Assembly (NCBI RefSeq): GCF_002005425.1
Contig: NZ_CP019704.1
Location: 682,001-746,000, forward strand
DNA from: Polaribacter sp. BM10
GTDB taxonomy: Bacteria > Bacteroidota > Bacteroidia > Flavobacteriales > Flavobacteriaceae
Reading direction: 5' to 3'
Length of the DNA: 64,000 bases
Below, in pieces: positions 35,465-43,405 of the stretch (the first letter of the stretch is position 1; each line of letters opens with the position of its first letter). A program made the translations under genes and the position numbers. Below the pieces are notes generated by a model. The model saw nothing but the letters and a program-made list of their open reading frames with translations, was not told the DNA's origin and did no database searches.

Positions 35465-36190
35465 TTATTCTTGTTCGTAAATAATACTTCTTTGAGTTTC
35501 TTTCTTGTAGCTATTTTTAGGTGTAATAATCTTACTAGCTTCCGGAAGATAATTTTTACTTTTTGGGTTTAATAAATAATCAAGTTGATACCCAATCATT
35601 TTTTTAAATGGAACTAGAAAATTAGAAGTATCACAATTTTCTATTTCTGCTTTTTTAAGTAGATTTAAAACTGTGTAAACAGACTCTATCGTACTAAGAC
35701 AAAGCGATTCTGGTTGTTGTTTGATAATAAACTTAGACTTTATTTTGTTGTCGAAACTTATTCTATTTAATTCCTGTAAGTTTTTACTTAGCTTCAGCAT
35801 TTTTCTTGCACAAGGCCAAGTACCATCAAGAATAAAAATATGAGGTTTTTTATCTAAAAAATGTTCTATTTCTGGTTTTTTTCTAGTAGATAAATTAAAA
35901 CTTTCTTTACCTGGGTATAATAAGAAAGAAGAATTTTCTTTATTATCAATTATATTATTAATTCGTTTGTTGTTGGTAAAGTCTACACCAACAACTATCT
36001 CAGCATTTTTTAACTGAAGATTTGTCATAATTCCCGTTCCGTTTTTCTCTTTTTTATATTCTTTCGGATGCATTAAAATAATAAAACGAGTTTTTGTATC
36101 AAAAGAACGGATGTGTTTACAAATACAAGTACTATTTGGTCTCATACATTTGTAACATTGTATTCTGTAACTATAACTTTCTTCTTGCAA
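35465..36190 (-). CDS. tapT: tRNA-uridine aminocarboxypropyltransferase (DTW domain)
   Basis: 241 residues. N-terminal zinc ribbon-like Cys set (Cys12, Cys15, Cys22, Cys24) and the DTW-domain signature DGTWPCARKM (122-131). TapT adds an aminocarboxypropyl group from SAM to uridine 47 in the tRNA variable loop. Complete length. Has its own exact -7 box 54 nt upstream. Confidence 0.88.
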   Translation of the reverse strand: MQEESYSYRIQCYKCMRPNSTCICKHIRSFDTKTRFIILMHPKEYKKEKNGTGIMTNLQLKNAEIVVGVDFTNNKRINNIIDNKENSSFLLYPGKESFNLSTRKKPEIEHFLDKKPHIFILDGTWPCARKMLKLSKNLQELNRISFDNKIKSKFIIKQQPESLCLSTIESVYTVLNLLKKAEIENCDTSNFLVPFKKMIGYQLDYLLNPKSKNYLPEASKIITPKNSYKKETQRSIIYEQE

Positions 36191-36243
36191 AATAAATTTT
36201 TGTTTAGATACTTTTAATTCGTGAATATTAAAAATTTAGTTTG

Positions 36244-36251
36244 CAAAACTA
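36244..36251 (-). promoter_or_regulatory. -7 box for tapT
   Basis: TAGTTTTG on the minus strand, exact TAnnTTTG. Confidence 0.5.
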
Positions 36252-36378
36252 CTACTTTTTAAATCAGAAATATATCAGGGAAAAAAGATGATCATCATCT
36301 GTAAAATTTTTCTCTTTTCCAATTTTTAAAATACTATAATATGTAAAGAAGTATCTACGATGAAACATAATAATTTAG

Positions 36379-37356
36379 TTACTCAAAAGTTAATTTCATT
36401 TCTATTTCTGGATCCAAATAATATGTAAAAACAGCTTTTTGCTTAGTAAATGGTTTTTGTAGGTGATAGGCGTAAGGTGTTGTTAAAGTAGAATCGTATC
36501 TTTTTAACCAATAGTCTTTATAAATATGAACATTTGTATCAATTACCAAAGTATTATAGTGTTCTGTTTTCTTAGAAATAGCAACTTTTAAAGGATTGAA
36601 ATTATTTGAAATTGCATTATTTAGTATGCTATTTCTAACATCAAAAATAACATCTAAAAGTTCTTCCTCTTTATCAGGTTTATCAGTATTAATTAAAGAA
36701 GAGGTGAGCAGTACATTTTCTGGAATCAAAATTACGTCTTTCTTAAACTGAGGTAATAAATTCATTAAAATGGGTACATAACATTCTCTATATAAAACAG
36801 CATCTAAAGTTTCGCTTATTAAAATGTCATAACATACACTTTTAGGTACTTTTATGGTTGTGGCGTCTGCAGAATAAATTGTATTTATGTATGGCAATAA
36901 GTTAAAGGCACTAATTATTTTTTTTGTTGACTTTATTGATGCAACATTAATATCAAGTAAAGAAAACTCAATCTCACTTGGTTTAAAAAGAGTACATATC
37001 AATGTAAAAAAAGGTGCATAAGGCCCGCAACCGGCATAAAATATTTTTATCTTTTTTTTAGGCTTTTTGTCTTGTAGTTCTTTTATCGCAGTATATATCG
37101 CTTGTAAAAAAAGAGTTGTTCTTTTGTAATCTAATAAACATAAAGCAGCATAATTTAAACCCAAGGCTTTTCCTTTTGATGTGGGTATTGCTGCTAAATT
37201 TTCAATTGAAAAATCAGAACCTGTAATAGCAGTTGTTTCTTGTAATTTAAGATGAATTTTATCTAAACTAATTTTAGCATTTTCCTGAGTAATTTCAGTA
37301 TCTAACAGTTTTGTGGTTTCTGTTTTAATTTCTTGAAAGTTGGGGTTACTATTCAA
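36379..37356 (-). CDS. PRMT-like class I methyltransferase of unknown substrate
   Basis: 325 residues. A Rossmann core is visible: motif I FYAGCGPYAP (about 105-114), motif II acidic strand FSLLDIN, ADATTIK, and then DILISETLDAVL followed by LIPENVLL, which follows the layout of protein-arginine methyltransferases (SE...E loop). Key residues of true PRMTs are not all recognisable, so substrate is open. Divergent from the B12 radical SAM gene, with 163 nt between them. Confidence 0.6.
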   Translation of the reverse strand: MNSNPNFQEIKTETTKLLDTEITQENAKISLDKIHLKLQETTAITGSDFSIENLAAIPTSKGKALGLNYAALCLLDYKRTTLFLQAIYTAIKELQDKKPKKKIKIFYAGCGPYAPFFTLICTLFKPSEIEFSLLDINVASIKSTKKIISAFNLLPYINTIYSADATTIKVPKSVCYDILISETLDAVLYRECYVPILMNLLPQFKKDVILIPENVLLTSSLINTDKPDKEEELLDVIFDVRNSILNNAISNNFNPLKVAISKKTEHYNTLVIDTNVHIYKDYWLKRYDSTLTTPYAYHLQKPFTKQKAVFTYYLDPEIEMKLTFE

Positions 37357-37495
37357 AATTAAATTGTTTTTAAGTTATAAAACGAATGTAAGTTTTTAGT
37401 TGGCACAGAATACACGTATAAATACCTGTTTTTGTAAGAAAATGAATCTTAAGAAAAAGCATTAAAAATTTAAAGAGTAATTATAATTGAGGTAG

Positions 37496-37503
37496 TATCT
37501 TTG
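37496..37503 (+). promoter_or_regulatory. -7 box for the B12 radical SAM gene
   Basis: TATCTTTG, exact consensus, 17 nt before the ATG. Just upstream (37479-37490) is AATTATAATTGA, also found at the start of the Lrp gene transcript. Confidence 0.55.
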
Positions 37504-37519
37504 CATTTTAATAAATTAG

Positions 37520-39373
37520 ATGTCTACTAACGCACTTTTAATTACTCCGCCATTTACGCAGTTAAATACTGCTTATCCCGCTACGGCATATATTAAAGGA
37601 TTTTTAGATGCTAAAGATGTTAAAACGAAGCAGCTAGATTTAAGTATCGAGTTATTTACAAGTGTTTTTACTAAAGAATTTATAGATGCTATTTTTAAAC
37701 AAGCAGAAATGCTTGGTAATACTGCGTTGCCTTTGGTTTGGCAACAAAGAGAAGCATATATAGACAAAGTAGATACTGTAATGAGTTATTTACGTGTACA
37801 AGAAGTTACTGCAGCTTATCAAATTATGCACAAAGATTTTTTACCGCACGGGCACAGGCGTATAAAACTAAACAAAGATTTATCTACAGAGTTTGGTAAA
37901 CTTGGTATTTTAGACAAAGCAAAACACATTGCCACTTTATTTGTAGAAGAATTGGGTGATTTTATAAATACCAACGTAGACGAGTTTTTTTCTTTTACAC
38001 GTTATGCAGAACAAATTGGTAGAGCAGCATCTAGTTTTAATACCTTAGAAGAATGTTTGCAATATGAAACCACTTTAATAGAAGACGAAATGTTGTATTT
38101 GTTAGAAGAACAATTACAAAAAGATGCTTATAATTTGGTTTGTTTTACAATTCCGTTTCCTGGTAACTTGTTTTCGGCATTAAGATGTGCACAATTTATC
38201 AAAGAAAAATATCCAACAATTAAGGTTGCCTTTGGCGGAGGTTATTGCAATACAGAGCTTAGACGTTTAACAGACACGCGTATTTTTAATTATGTAGATT
38301 TTATAACTTTAGATGATGGTGAAGGGCCGTTATTAAGAATTACAGAATATTTAGAAAATAAAATAGGAGAGGAGTCTTTAGAAAGAACATTTATTTGCAG
38401 AGAAAATAAAGTTGTTTATGCAGATAAAACTCCGAATACTATTTTTCATCATAAAAATTTGCCGGCACCAAGTTACGTTGGTTTGCCAACAGCAAAATAC
38501 TTGTCTTTTTTAGATGTTATGAATCCGATGCACAGAATGTGGTCTGATGGTAAATGGAATAAGTTAACTATTTCTCATGGTTGCTATTGGAAACAATGCT
38601 CGTTTTGTGACGTTACTTTAGATTATATCGGCAATTATCAAAACACCACTGCAGATGATTTGGTAAATAAAATCGAAAAGATAATTGCAGAAACAGGTAT
38701 AACTGGTTTTCATTTTGTAGACGAAGCAGCGCCACCAAAAATGTTAAGAGCGTTAGCCAATAAATTACTAGAACGTAAAGTATTTATTACTTGGTGGACA
38801 AATATTAGATTCGAAAAAACTTTTACGCCAGAATTGTGTGCACTTTTATCTAAATCTGGTTGTATTGCAGTAACTGGTGGTTTAGAAGTTGCATCCGATA
38901 GGTTGTTAGCAAAAATGAAAAAAGGAGTAGACATTGGGCAAGTAGCAAGAGTTACCAAAGCATTTTCCGATCAAAATATAATGGTTCATGCTTATTTAAT
39001 GTTTGGTTTTCCTACAGAAACAGCCCAAGAAACTATCGATTCTTTAGAGGTTGTACGTCAGTTATTTTATAATAATTGTATTCAATCTGCTTTTTGGCAT
39101 CAATTTGCTTGCACAAGTCATAGTCCGGTAGGTAAAAATCCAGAAGAATTTAAAATTAAAATTACAGGGCCAAAGTTTGAAGGTTTTGCAGAAAACGATT
39201 TATTTCACGAAGACCCAACAGGGGCAGAGCATCATCTTTATAGCGAAGGATTAAATATTGCATTAAATAATTATTTAAATCATAAAGGTTTCGAAATTCC
39301 GTTGTCTAATTATTTCAATTTTAAAGTACCAGAGGTTACTGTTAAAAATAATTTAATCGCCAGTCATTTATAG
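37520..39373 (+). CDS. B12-binding-domain radical SAM protein
   Basis: 617 residues. The N-terminal half (about 1-320) carries a cobalamin-binding-like Rossmann domain (KVAFGGGYCNTELRR, FITLDDGEGPL). The radical SAM half has the cluster motif HGCYWKQCSFCD, Cys355, Cys360 and Cys363, spacing CX4CX2C instead of CX3CX2C, as in some BchE-like proteins. GLEVASDRLL and MFGFPTETAQET match the usual downstream strands. No gene beside it identifies the substrate; the divergent methyltransferase-like gene is the only hint. A palindromic repeat follows the stop codon. Confidence 0.82.
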   Translation: MSTNALLITPPFTQLNTAYPATAYIKGFLDAKDVKTKQLDLSIELFTSVFTKEFIDAIFKQAEMLGNTALPLVWQQREAYIDKVDTVMSYLRVQEVTAAYQIMHKDFLPHGHRRIKLNKDLSTEFGKLGILDKAKHIATLFVEELGDFINTNVDEFFSFTRYAEQIGRAASSFNTLEECLQYETTLIEDEMLYLLEEQLQKDAYNLVCFTIPFPGNLFSALRCAQFIKEKYPTIKVAFGGGYCNTELRRLTDTRIFNYVDFITLDDGEGPLLRITEYLENKIGEESLERTFICRENKVVYADKTPNTIFHHKNLPAPSYVGLPTAKYLSFLDVMNPMHRMWSDGKWNKLTISHGCYWKQCSFCDVTLDYIGNYQNTTADDLVNKIEKIIAETGITGFHFVDEAAPPKMLRALANKLLERKVFITWWTNIRFEKTFTPELCALLSKSGCIAVTGGLEVASDRLLAKMKKGVDIGQVARVTKAFSDQNIMVHAYLMFGFPTETAQETIDSLEVVRQLFYNNCIQSAFWHQFACTSHSPVGKNPEEFKIKITGPKFEGFAENDLFHEDPTGAEHHLYSEGLNIALNNYLNHKGFEIPLSNYFNFKVPEVTVKNNLIASHL

Positions 39374-39374
39374 A

Positions 39375-39509
39375 ATTTTTTTAGAAGCTATTTCCTGCTT
39401 TTCGCACTCGCTTTTTTTAGTATGTTCACTTTATAAATTTGCTCATACTTCACAAATTTTCGCGAACAAACTAAAAAAGAGCTCAAACAAATGCTACAAT
39501 CAGGGCTAA
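39375..39509 (+). repeat. Dispersed palindromic repeat, copy 1
   Basis: Ends AGAAGCTATTTCCTGC (39383-39398) and ATCAGGGCTAA (39499-39509) are shared with the copy at 46617. Between them are the conserved words ACTCGCTTTTTTT and AAAAAGAGCTCAAACAA around a copy-specific hairpin (AAATTTG 39435-39441 with CAAATTT 39453-39459, and GTTC/GAAC, AGT/ACT outside). It begins just after the radical SAM stop codon. Confidence 0.8.
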
Positions 39510-39594
39510 ATTTGTTTGCTACTTAAGTTAAGAATCAAAAAATAGTTTTTATTTGTAAACGTAAATACCCTAAAAGTATTTCGCAAAAAAATAT
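39510..39594. other. AT-rich spacer
   Basis: No coding capacity. A 6-bp hairpin AAATAC/GTATTT lies at 39563-39581. Confidence 0.4.
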
Positions 39595-39629
39595 TCTAGT
39601 ATGTTTATAAAAATATACTAGATTTTTTT
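39595..39629. terminator. Bidirectional terminator
   Basis: TCTAGTAT (39595-39602) pairs with ATACTAGA (39615-39622); T-runs follow on both strands (plus 39623-39629, minus 39593-39587), so it can end both the radical SAM message and the DUF3037 operon. 39630-39738 shows nothing further. Confidence 0.65.
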
Positions 39630-39738
39630 GTTAGAAATATTAGTTAATCATAATGTTTATACCTGTTGTAAGTTGTCTTTGATAAAAAGGTAAAATCAAT
39701 TCAATAATTATTTTAGTATAATTTGGTTCTATTGTTAG

Positions 39739-40122
39739 TTACATTACAAATTTCTCAAAAATATCATTTAAAGAATCTTCTGGTTGTTCACACAAACCAG
39801 GGTGTGTTTTAGAGCTTTGTATAATTGTACTTCTACAAGCAGCAAGCCATCTAAATCTGTCTGCAATTTCAAATTCACCAATTTTACCTCCGGCTTTATT
39901 GCCCTCACAAATTTGCACCCAAGCTGCTAAATAATTATTTAAAAAATTAAGATCTAATTCTGGAGCAAGTGCTTTTAACTTGTCAGGGTTAATGTGGTAT
40001 TTAATTCCTAAAAACTTTTTTCTTTTAGAAAATAGAATTACACCCACGTTAAAAAATTCTTCGCGTTCTACTTTTGGAACAACACGAATAATTGCATATT
40101 CAAATGTAAATCTATCTTGCAT
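39739..40122 (-). CDS. DUF3037 protein
   Basis: 127 residues with the DUF3037 opening YAIIRVVPKVEREEFFNVGVILF and the acidic/aromatic C-terminal part (FRWLAACRSTIIQSS). Overlaps the HipA-like kinase gene by 11 nt. The DUF3037 and HipA-like pair is found together in many bacteria; the biochemical role is not established. Confidence 0.85.
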   Translation of the reverse strand: MQDRFTFEYAIIRVVPKVEREEFFNVGVILFSKRKKFLGIKYHINPDKLKALAPELDLNFLNNYLAAWVQICEGNKAGGKIGEFEIADRFRWLAACRSTIIQSSKTHPGLCEQPEDSLNDIFEKFVM

Positions 40123-40891
40123 CTTCTGCTTCTTTTACTAATGAATCTAACATTTTTAATTTTGCATTTAAAAAAGTAATATATGCATTTCTCATTTCGT
40201 TAGGTTTTAAAACTTCACCTTCATTCTCTAACCAATTTTCAGGAATTTTAGAAACGATTTCAATTATAATAGATTCGTTTATTTCTTTTTTAAGTTCTAG
40301 TGCAGCTTCTTTTAGTTTTGTTGCTTTCGCTAAAAGCACATGGTCTTTAATTAACGGAAACGTTCTTGTTAAATGATTTTCCCAAGTACTCCAATTATGA
40401 TGAAAGTAAAAACTAGCGCCATTGTCAATTACCCAAAGTTCATTATTCCAATGCAGCAAGTTTGTATTTTTTGTTGTTCTATCGATATTACTAATCAAGC
40501 TATCTAATAATACAACTTTAGATGCCGTAAAAGCATCAACTTTAGAAACCAAAGGATCGTAAGTAATCGCGCTCGATAAAAAATGAAGCCCTAAATTTAA
40601 ACCCACACTAAATTTTAATAAATCTTGTATTTCTTCATCGGGTTCTGTTTTTGCAAAAGAATCATCCAAATTCATAAATACTAGTTCTGGTACTTTTAGG
40701 TTTAAAGCTCTCGCAAGTTCGCCACCAATAAATTCAGAAATTAAAGCTTTGGTTCCTTGTCCGGCTCCTCTAAATTTTAAGACATACAAAAAACCATCAT
40801 CTGCTTTTACAATTGCAGGCAAAGAACCACCTTCTCTTAAAGGTTGTAAATACTGAACCACATTTACTGTTCTTATATCAATTTTATTCAT
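40112..40891 (-). CDS. HipA-like kinase
   Basis: 259 residues. Kinase elements: Gly-rich loop LREGGSLPAIV (18-28), ATP-binding Lys39 in YVLKFRGAGQG, catalytic segment SNIDRTTKNTNLL (Asp137, Asn142) and metal-binding Asp156 in VIDNG. Shorter than the HipA toxin (about 440 residues) because the N-subdomain 1 is missing. Target unknown; HipA itself phosphorylates glutamyl-tRNA synthetase. Overlaps DUF3037 downstream and lies 77 nt downstream of an XRE regulator gene, giving a hipB-hipA-like order. Confidence 0.8.
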   Translation of the reverse strand: MNKIDIRTVNVVQYLQPLREGGSLPAIVKADDGFLYVLKFRGAGQGTKALISEFIGGELARALNLKVPELVFMNLDDSFAKTEPDEEIQDLLKFSVGLNLGLHFLSSAITYDPLVSKVDAFTASKVVLLDSLISNIDRTTKNTNLLHWNNELWVIDNGASFYFHHNWSTWENHLTRTFPLIKDHVLLAKATKLKEAALELKKEINESIIIEIVSKIPENWLENEGEVLKPNEMRNAYITFLNAKLKMLDSLVKEAEDAR

Positions 40892-40968
40892 AAGTACTAA
40901 AATATACTATTTAAACAAGTTTGTTATAAAAATTAGCTTTTTGTTGAAAACGAAAAGTAAACGTAAAA

Positions 40969-41331
40969 TTATTTTTGATATTCTTCAAAAGTACCATCAT
41001 CATAAAAAACTACAATTCGTTGAATATTTTTTCCGCTGTTATTTTTTTCTGAAGAAAATAAAGTAGGTGAAGAAGGGGTGTGCTGTTTTATTTTCTGAAC
41101 TGCATTTTTAGGAAAAACACCTTCGTCTTTTAAGAGCCAATTAATATCTACGTCGTTAAATTCTGATGTTACTTTTAATATAAAATCTAAACTTGGTTTG
41201 TTTCTTCCAGATAAAATATGAGAGATGCTAGAACGTTGTACACCAACTTTATCTGCAAACGTAGATGCCGAAAGTTGATGATGTTCCATTACTTTTTTCA
41301 GTTTACTTGTAAAATTGGCTGTGTTTATCAT
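40969..41331 (-). CDS. XRE-family transcriptional regulator
   Basis: 120 residues. Cro/CI-type helix-turn-helix at about 8-62 (LSASTFADKVGVQRSSISHILSGRN), then a linker and a short C-terminal strand pair (IQRIVVFYDDGTFEEY). The frame extends to 41379, but a complete promoter (TTTG 41379-41382, 19-nt spacer, TACATTTG 41359-41352, minus strand) lies inside the extension, so ATG at 41331 (MINTANF) is the start. The -7 box is embedded in the palindrome TTACAAATGTAA, suggesting self-repression. Confidence 0.82.
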   Translation of the reverse strand: MINTANFTSKLKKVMEHHQLSASTFADKVGVQRSSISHILSGRNKPSLDFILKVTSEFNDVDINWLLKDEGVFPKNAVQKIKQHTPSSPTLFSSEKNNSGKNIQRIVVFYDDGTFEEYQK

Positions 41332-41348
41332 TGTAACAACTTGTTGTT

Positions 41349-41382
41349 TTACAAATGTAAAATATTTTATTGTAACCACAAA
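41349..41382 (-). promoter_or_regulatory. Promoter and operator of the XRE gene
   Basis: Consensus promoter TTTG-N19-TACATTTG with the -7 box inside the palindrome TTACAAATGTAA (41349-41360). Confidence 0.7.
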
Positions 41383-41546
41383 GGTAAATTTATACCTAGT
41401 TTTATTAAGTGTTTGAGGTGGTAAAGTAAAGCTTTAGTTAAAACTTGTAAAATACTAAAATATAAGTATTTATATTTTTTATATAGGAAATTATTATATT
41501 GATATATAATCAAATAGCTTTCTGAAATAAAAAATAGAAATTCTGT

Positions 41547-41641
41547 TTACAAAAGTAACTTTGTAAGCATAATTGCAAGTTTACATTTGTAACAATTAGT
41601 TAATTTACATTTGTAACATTTTAGTTTGATTACAAATGTGA
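41547..41641. promoter_or_regulatory. Cluster of TTACAWWTGTAA operator sites
   Basis: Two exact sites (41581-41592, 41605-41616) and two with one mismatch (41547-41558, 41630-41641) in 95 nt. The site at 41581 contains the M14 gene -7 box TACATTTG (41582-41589), paired with TTTG at 41560-41563 (18-nt spacer). The same palindrome covers the XRE promoter, so the XRE protein is the likely binder. 41383-41546 shows no gene. Confidence 0.65.
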
Positions 41642-41678
41642 TTGCTTTATTTTTACAAAGATTTTACAACCGAATATT

Positions 41679-42728
41679 ATGAGCTTGTTAGCAGTAGATT
41701 TTTTGAAGACCATTTTTAAAGAACAAAAAGAAACTTCTATTTCTGGAAAATGGATTCGTTTTAAAGACATAGAAAGTTTGTTTCAGAAATATGAATCAAA
41801 ATTTCTTGTGCAAGAAATAGGTACATCAGAAAAAGGAATACCTATTTATAAACTTAAAATTGGTACTGGTAAGAAAAAAATATTGTTGTGGTCTCAAATG
41901 CACGGAAATGAAAGTACAGGTACAAAAGCATTATTCGATCTATTTAATTGCTTTTTAAATACTAATAAAGAGCAATTACAAACGATTTTAGATACATGTA
42001 CATTGGTTTTTATACCTATGTTAAATCCAGACGGAGCAGAAGTTTATACAAGAGTAAATGGTAATAATATAGATCTTAATAGAGACGCTGTAGATCGAGT
42101 TGCAAAAGAAAGCAAGTTATTAAGAAGTCTTTTAGAAGATTTTAATCCGCAGTTTTGTTTTAATCTACACGACCAAAGAACTATATTTAATGTAGAAAAC
42201 ACTAAAAACCCTGCTACAATATCTTTCTTAGCCCCTTCAGAAGAAGTTACAAGGGTGTTAACCAAAGGTAGAAAACAGACAATGAATGTAATTGTAGCTA
42301 TGAACGCTGTTTTGCAAAAAATGATTCCGAATTATATAGGTAGATATACAGATGAGTTTTACCCAACGGCTACCGGAGATAATTTTCAAAAGTTAGGTTA
42401 CAATACTATCTTAATTGAATCTGGACACTATCCTGATGATTATGTAAGAGAGGTGTCTAGAGAATATACTTTTTATGCTATTTTACAAGGATTGTATCAT
42501 ATTGCAATTACCGAGGATTTTAGTGAGTATAAAGACTACTTTACTATCCCAAACAACGCAAAAGATTTTTATGATATAATTCATCGACATTCAGGTGAAA
42601 AGAAGGATATAGCCTACCAATATAAAGATCAAATTGTTGGTGGTGAGTTAGTTTCGACATTGGTTAAAGTAGAAGAAAGTAGCTTGAAAGGCAAAATTGG
42701 TCACCACGAAATCGTTTTCGAAAGCTAA
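41679..42728 (+). CDS. M14-family zinc carboxypeptidase
   Basis: 349 residues, no signal peptide. Zinc ligands His75 and Glu78 in MHGNE, His164 in NLHDQR, and general-base Glu247 in IESGHY; Arg/Asn region NNIDLNRD is also conserved. The catalytic domain fills residues 30-290 with a small extra C-terminal domain. Such cytoplasmic M14 proteins in flavobacteria may process peptides or peptidoglycan fragments; substrate unknown. Divergent from the XRE regulator and controlled by the operator cluster in front of it. Confidence 0.88.
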   Translation: MSLLAVDFLKTIFKEQKETSISGKWIRFKDIESLFQKYESKFLVQEIGTSEKGIPIYKLKIGTGKKKILLWSQMHGNESTGTKALFDLFNCFLNTNKEQLQTILDTCTLVFIPMLNPDGAEVYTRVNGNNIDLNRDAVDRVAKESKLLRSLLEDFNPQFCFNLHDQRTIFNVENTKNPATISFLAPSEEVTRVLTKGRKQTMNVIVAMNAVLQKMIPNYIGRYTDEFYPTATGDNFQKLGYNTILIESGHYPDDYVREVSREYTFYAILQGLYHIAITEDFSEYKDYFTIPNNAKDFYDIIHRHSGEKKDIAYQYKDQIVGGELVSTLVKVEESSLKGKIGHHEIVFES

Positions 42729-42756
42729 AAACATTAGATATTTCTCATTTTTTTTA

Positions 42757-42798
42757 TTGTTCTCTTAAATTAAATTTATAAATTTGCAATTATAATTG
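42757..42798 (+). promoter_or_regulatory. Promoter and palindrome of the Lrp gene
   Basis: TTG at 42757-42759, 19-nt spacer, exact -7 box TAAATTTG (42779-42786), directly followed by the perfect 12-bp palindrome CAATTATAATTG (42787-42798) at the expected transcription start. Confidence 0.55.
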
Positions 42799-42813
42799 AA
42801 TAATATATAAATT

Positions 42814-43293
42814 ATGAAAAAATTCATTTTAGACGAAATAGACCATCAAATCTTAGACATTTTAATAGAGAATGCTAGAACACCATTTACAGATATTGCA
42901 AAACAATTATTAGTGTCTGCAGGAACCATTCATGTTCGTGTAAAAAAGATGGAGGATGAAGGTATTATTCAAGGTTCTACTTTAACACTTAACTACGAAA
43001 AAATGGGCTATTCTTTTATAGCACATGTTGGTGTATATCTAGAAAAAACGTCTATGACACAGAGTGTTATAGAAAACTTAAGAAACATACCTAACGTTAC
43101 TGTTGCATACGTAACAGCAGGTAAATATAATATTTTCTGTAAAGTCAGAGCAAAAGGAACAAATGATGCAAAAGACATTATATATCAAATAGACGATGTT
43201 CCTGGAGTTAATAGAACAGAAACTATGATTGCTTTAGAAGAAAGTATAAACGATAAAAAGAGAATGATGCACGCAATTTTTAAAGAATTGTAG
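42814..43293 (+). CDS. Lrp/AsnC-family transcriptional regulator
   Basis: 159 residues: N-terminal winged helix-turn-helix (LDEIDHQILDILIENARTPFTDIAKQL ... GTIHVRVKKMEDEG, residues 6-58) and C-terminal RAM/AsnC ligand-binding domain (65-145; GVYLEKTSM, VAYVTAGKYNIFCKVRA). Members sense amino acids, often leucine. It lies directly upstream of a branched-chain 2-oxoacid dehydrogenase-type E1 gene, which fits control of branched-chain amino acid breakdown (inference). Own terminator follows. Confidence 0.92.
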   Translation: MKKFILDEIDHQILDILIENARTPFTDIAKQLLVSAGTIHVRVKKMEDEGIIQGSTLTLNYEKMGYSFIAHVGVYLEKTSMTQSVIENLRNIPNVTVAYVTAGKYNIFCKVRAKGTNDAKDIIYQIDDVPGVNRTETMIALEESINDKKRMMHAIFKEL

Positions 43294-43316
43294 AGTATTT
43301 TACTTATAAATAATTA

Positions 43317-43351
43317 AAAATCCTTATCATTAAAATGATAAGGATTTTTTT
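43317..43351 (+). terminator. Terminator of the Lrp gene
   Basis: Long perfect inverted repeat AAAAATCCTTATCATT / AATGATAAGGATTTTT with a T-run. Confidence 0.9.
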
Positions 43352-43381
43352 GTGGATTCTACTTTTGATTGTTTATGTTTG
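43349..43381 (+). promoter_or_regulatory. Promoter of the E1 gene
   Basis: TTTG at 43349-43352 (inside the preceding terminator T-run), 21-nt spacer, exact -7 box TATGTTTG at 43374-43381, 24 nt before the ATG. A second exact box TACTTTTG is at 43360-43367. Confidence 0.5.
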
Positions 43382-43405
43382 TTAACGTTATGAAATATAC
43401 AACGT

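Noticed and set aside
36286..36300. AGATGA/TCATCT hairpin upstream of tapT
   Set aside because: Six base pairs, no T-run and not within a predicted transcript end; too weak to call.
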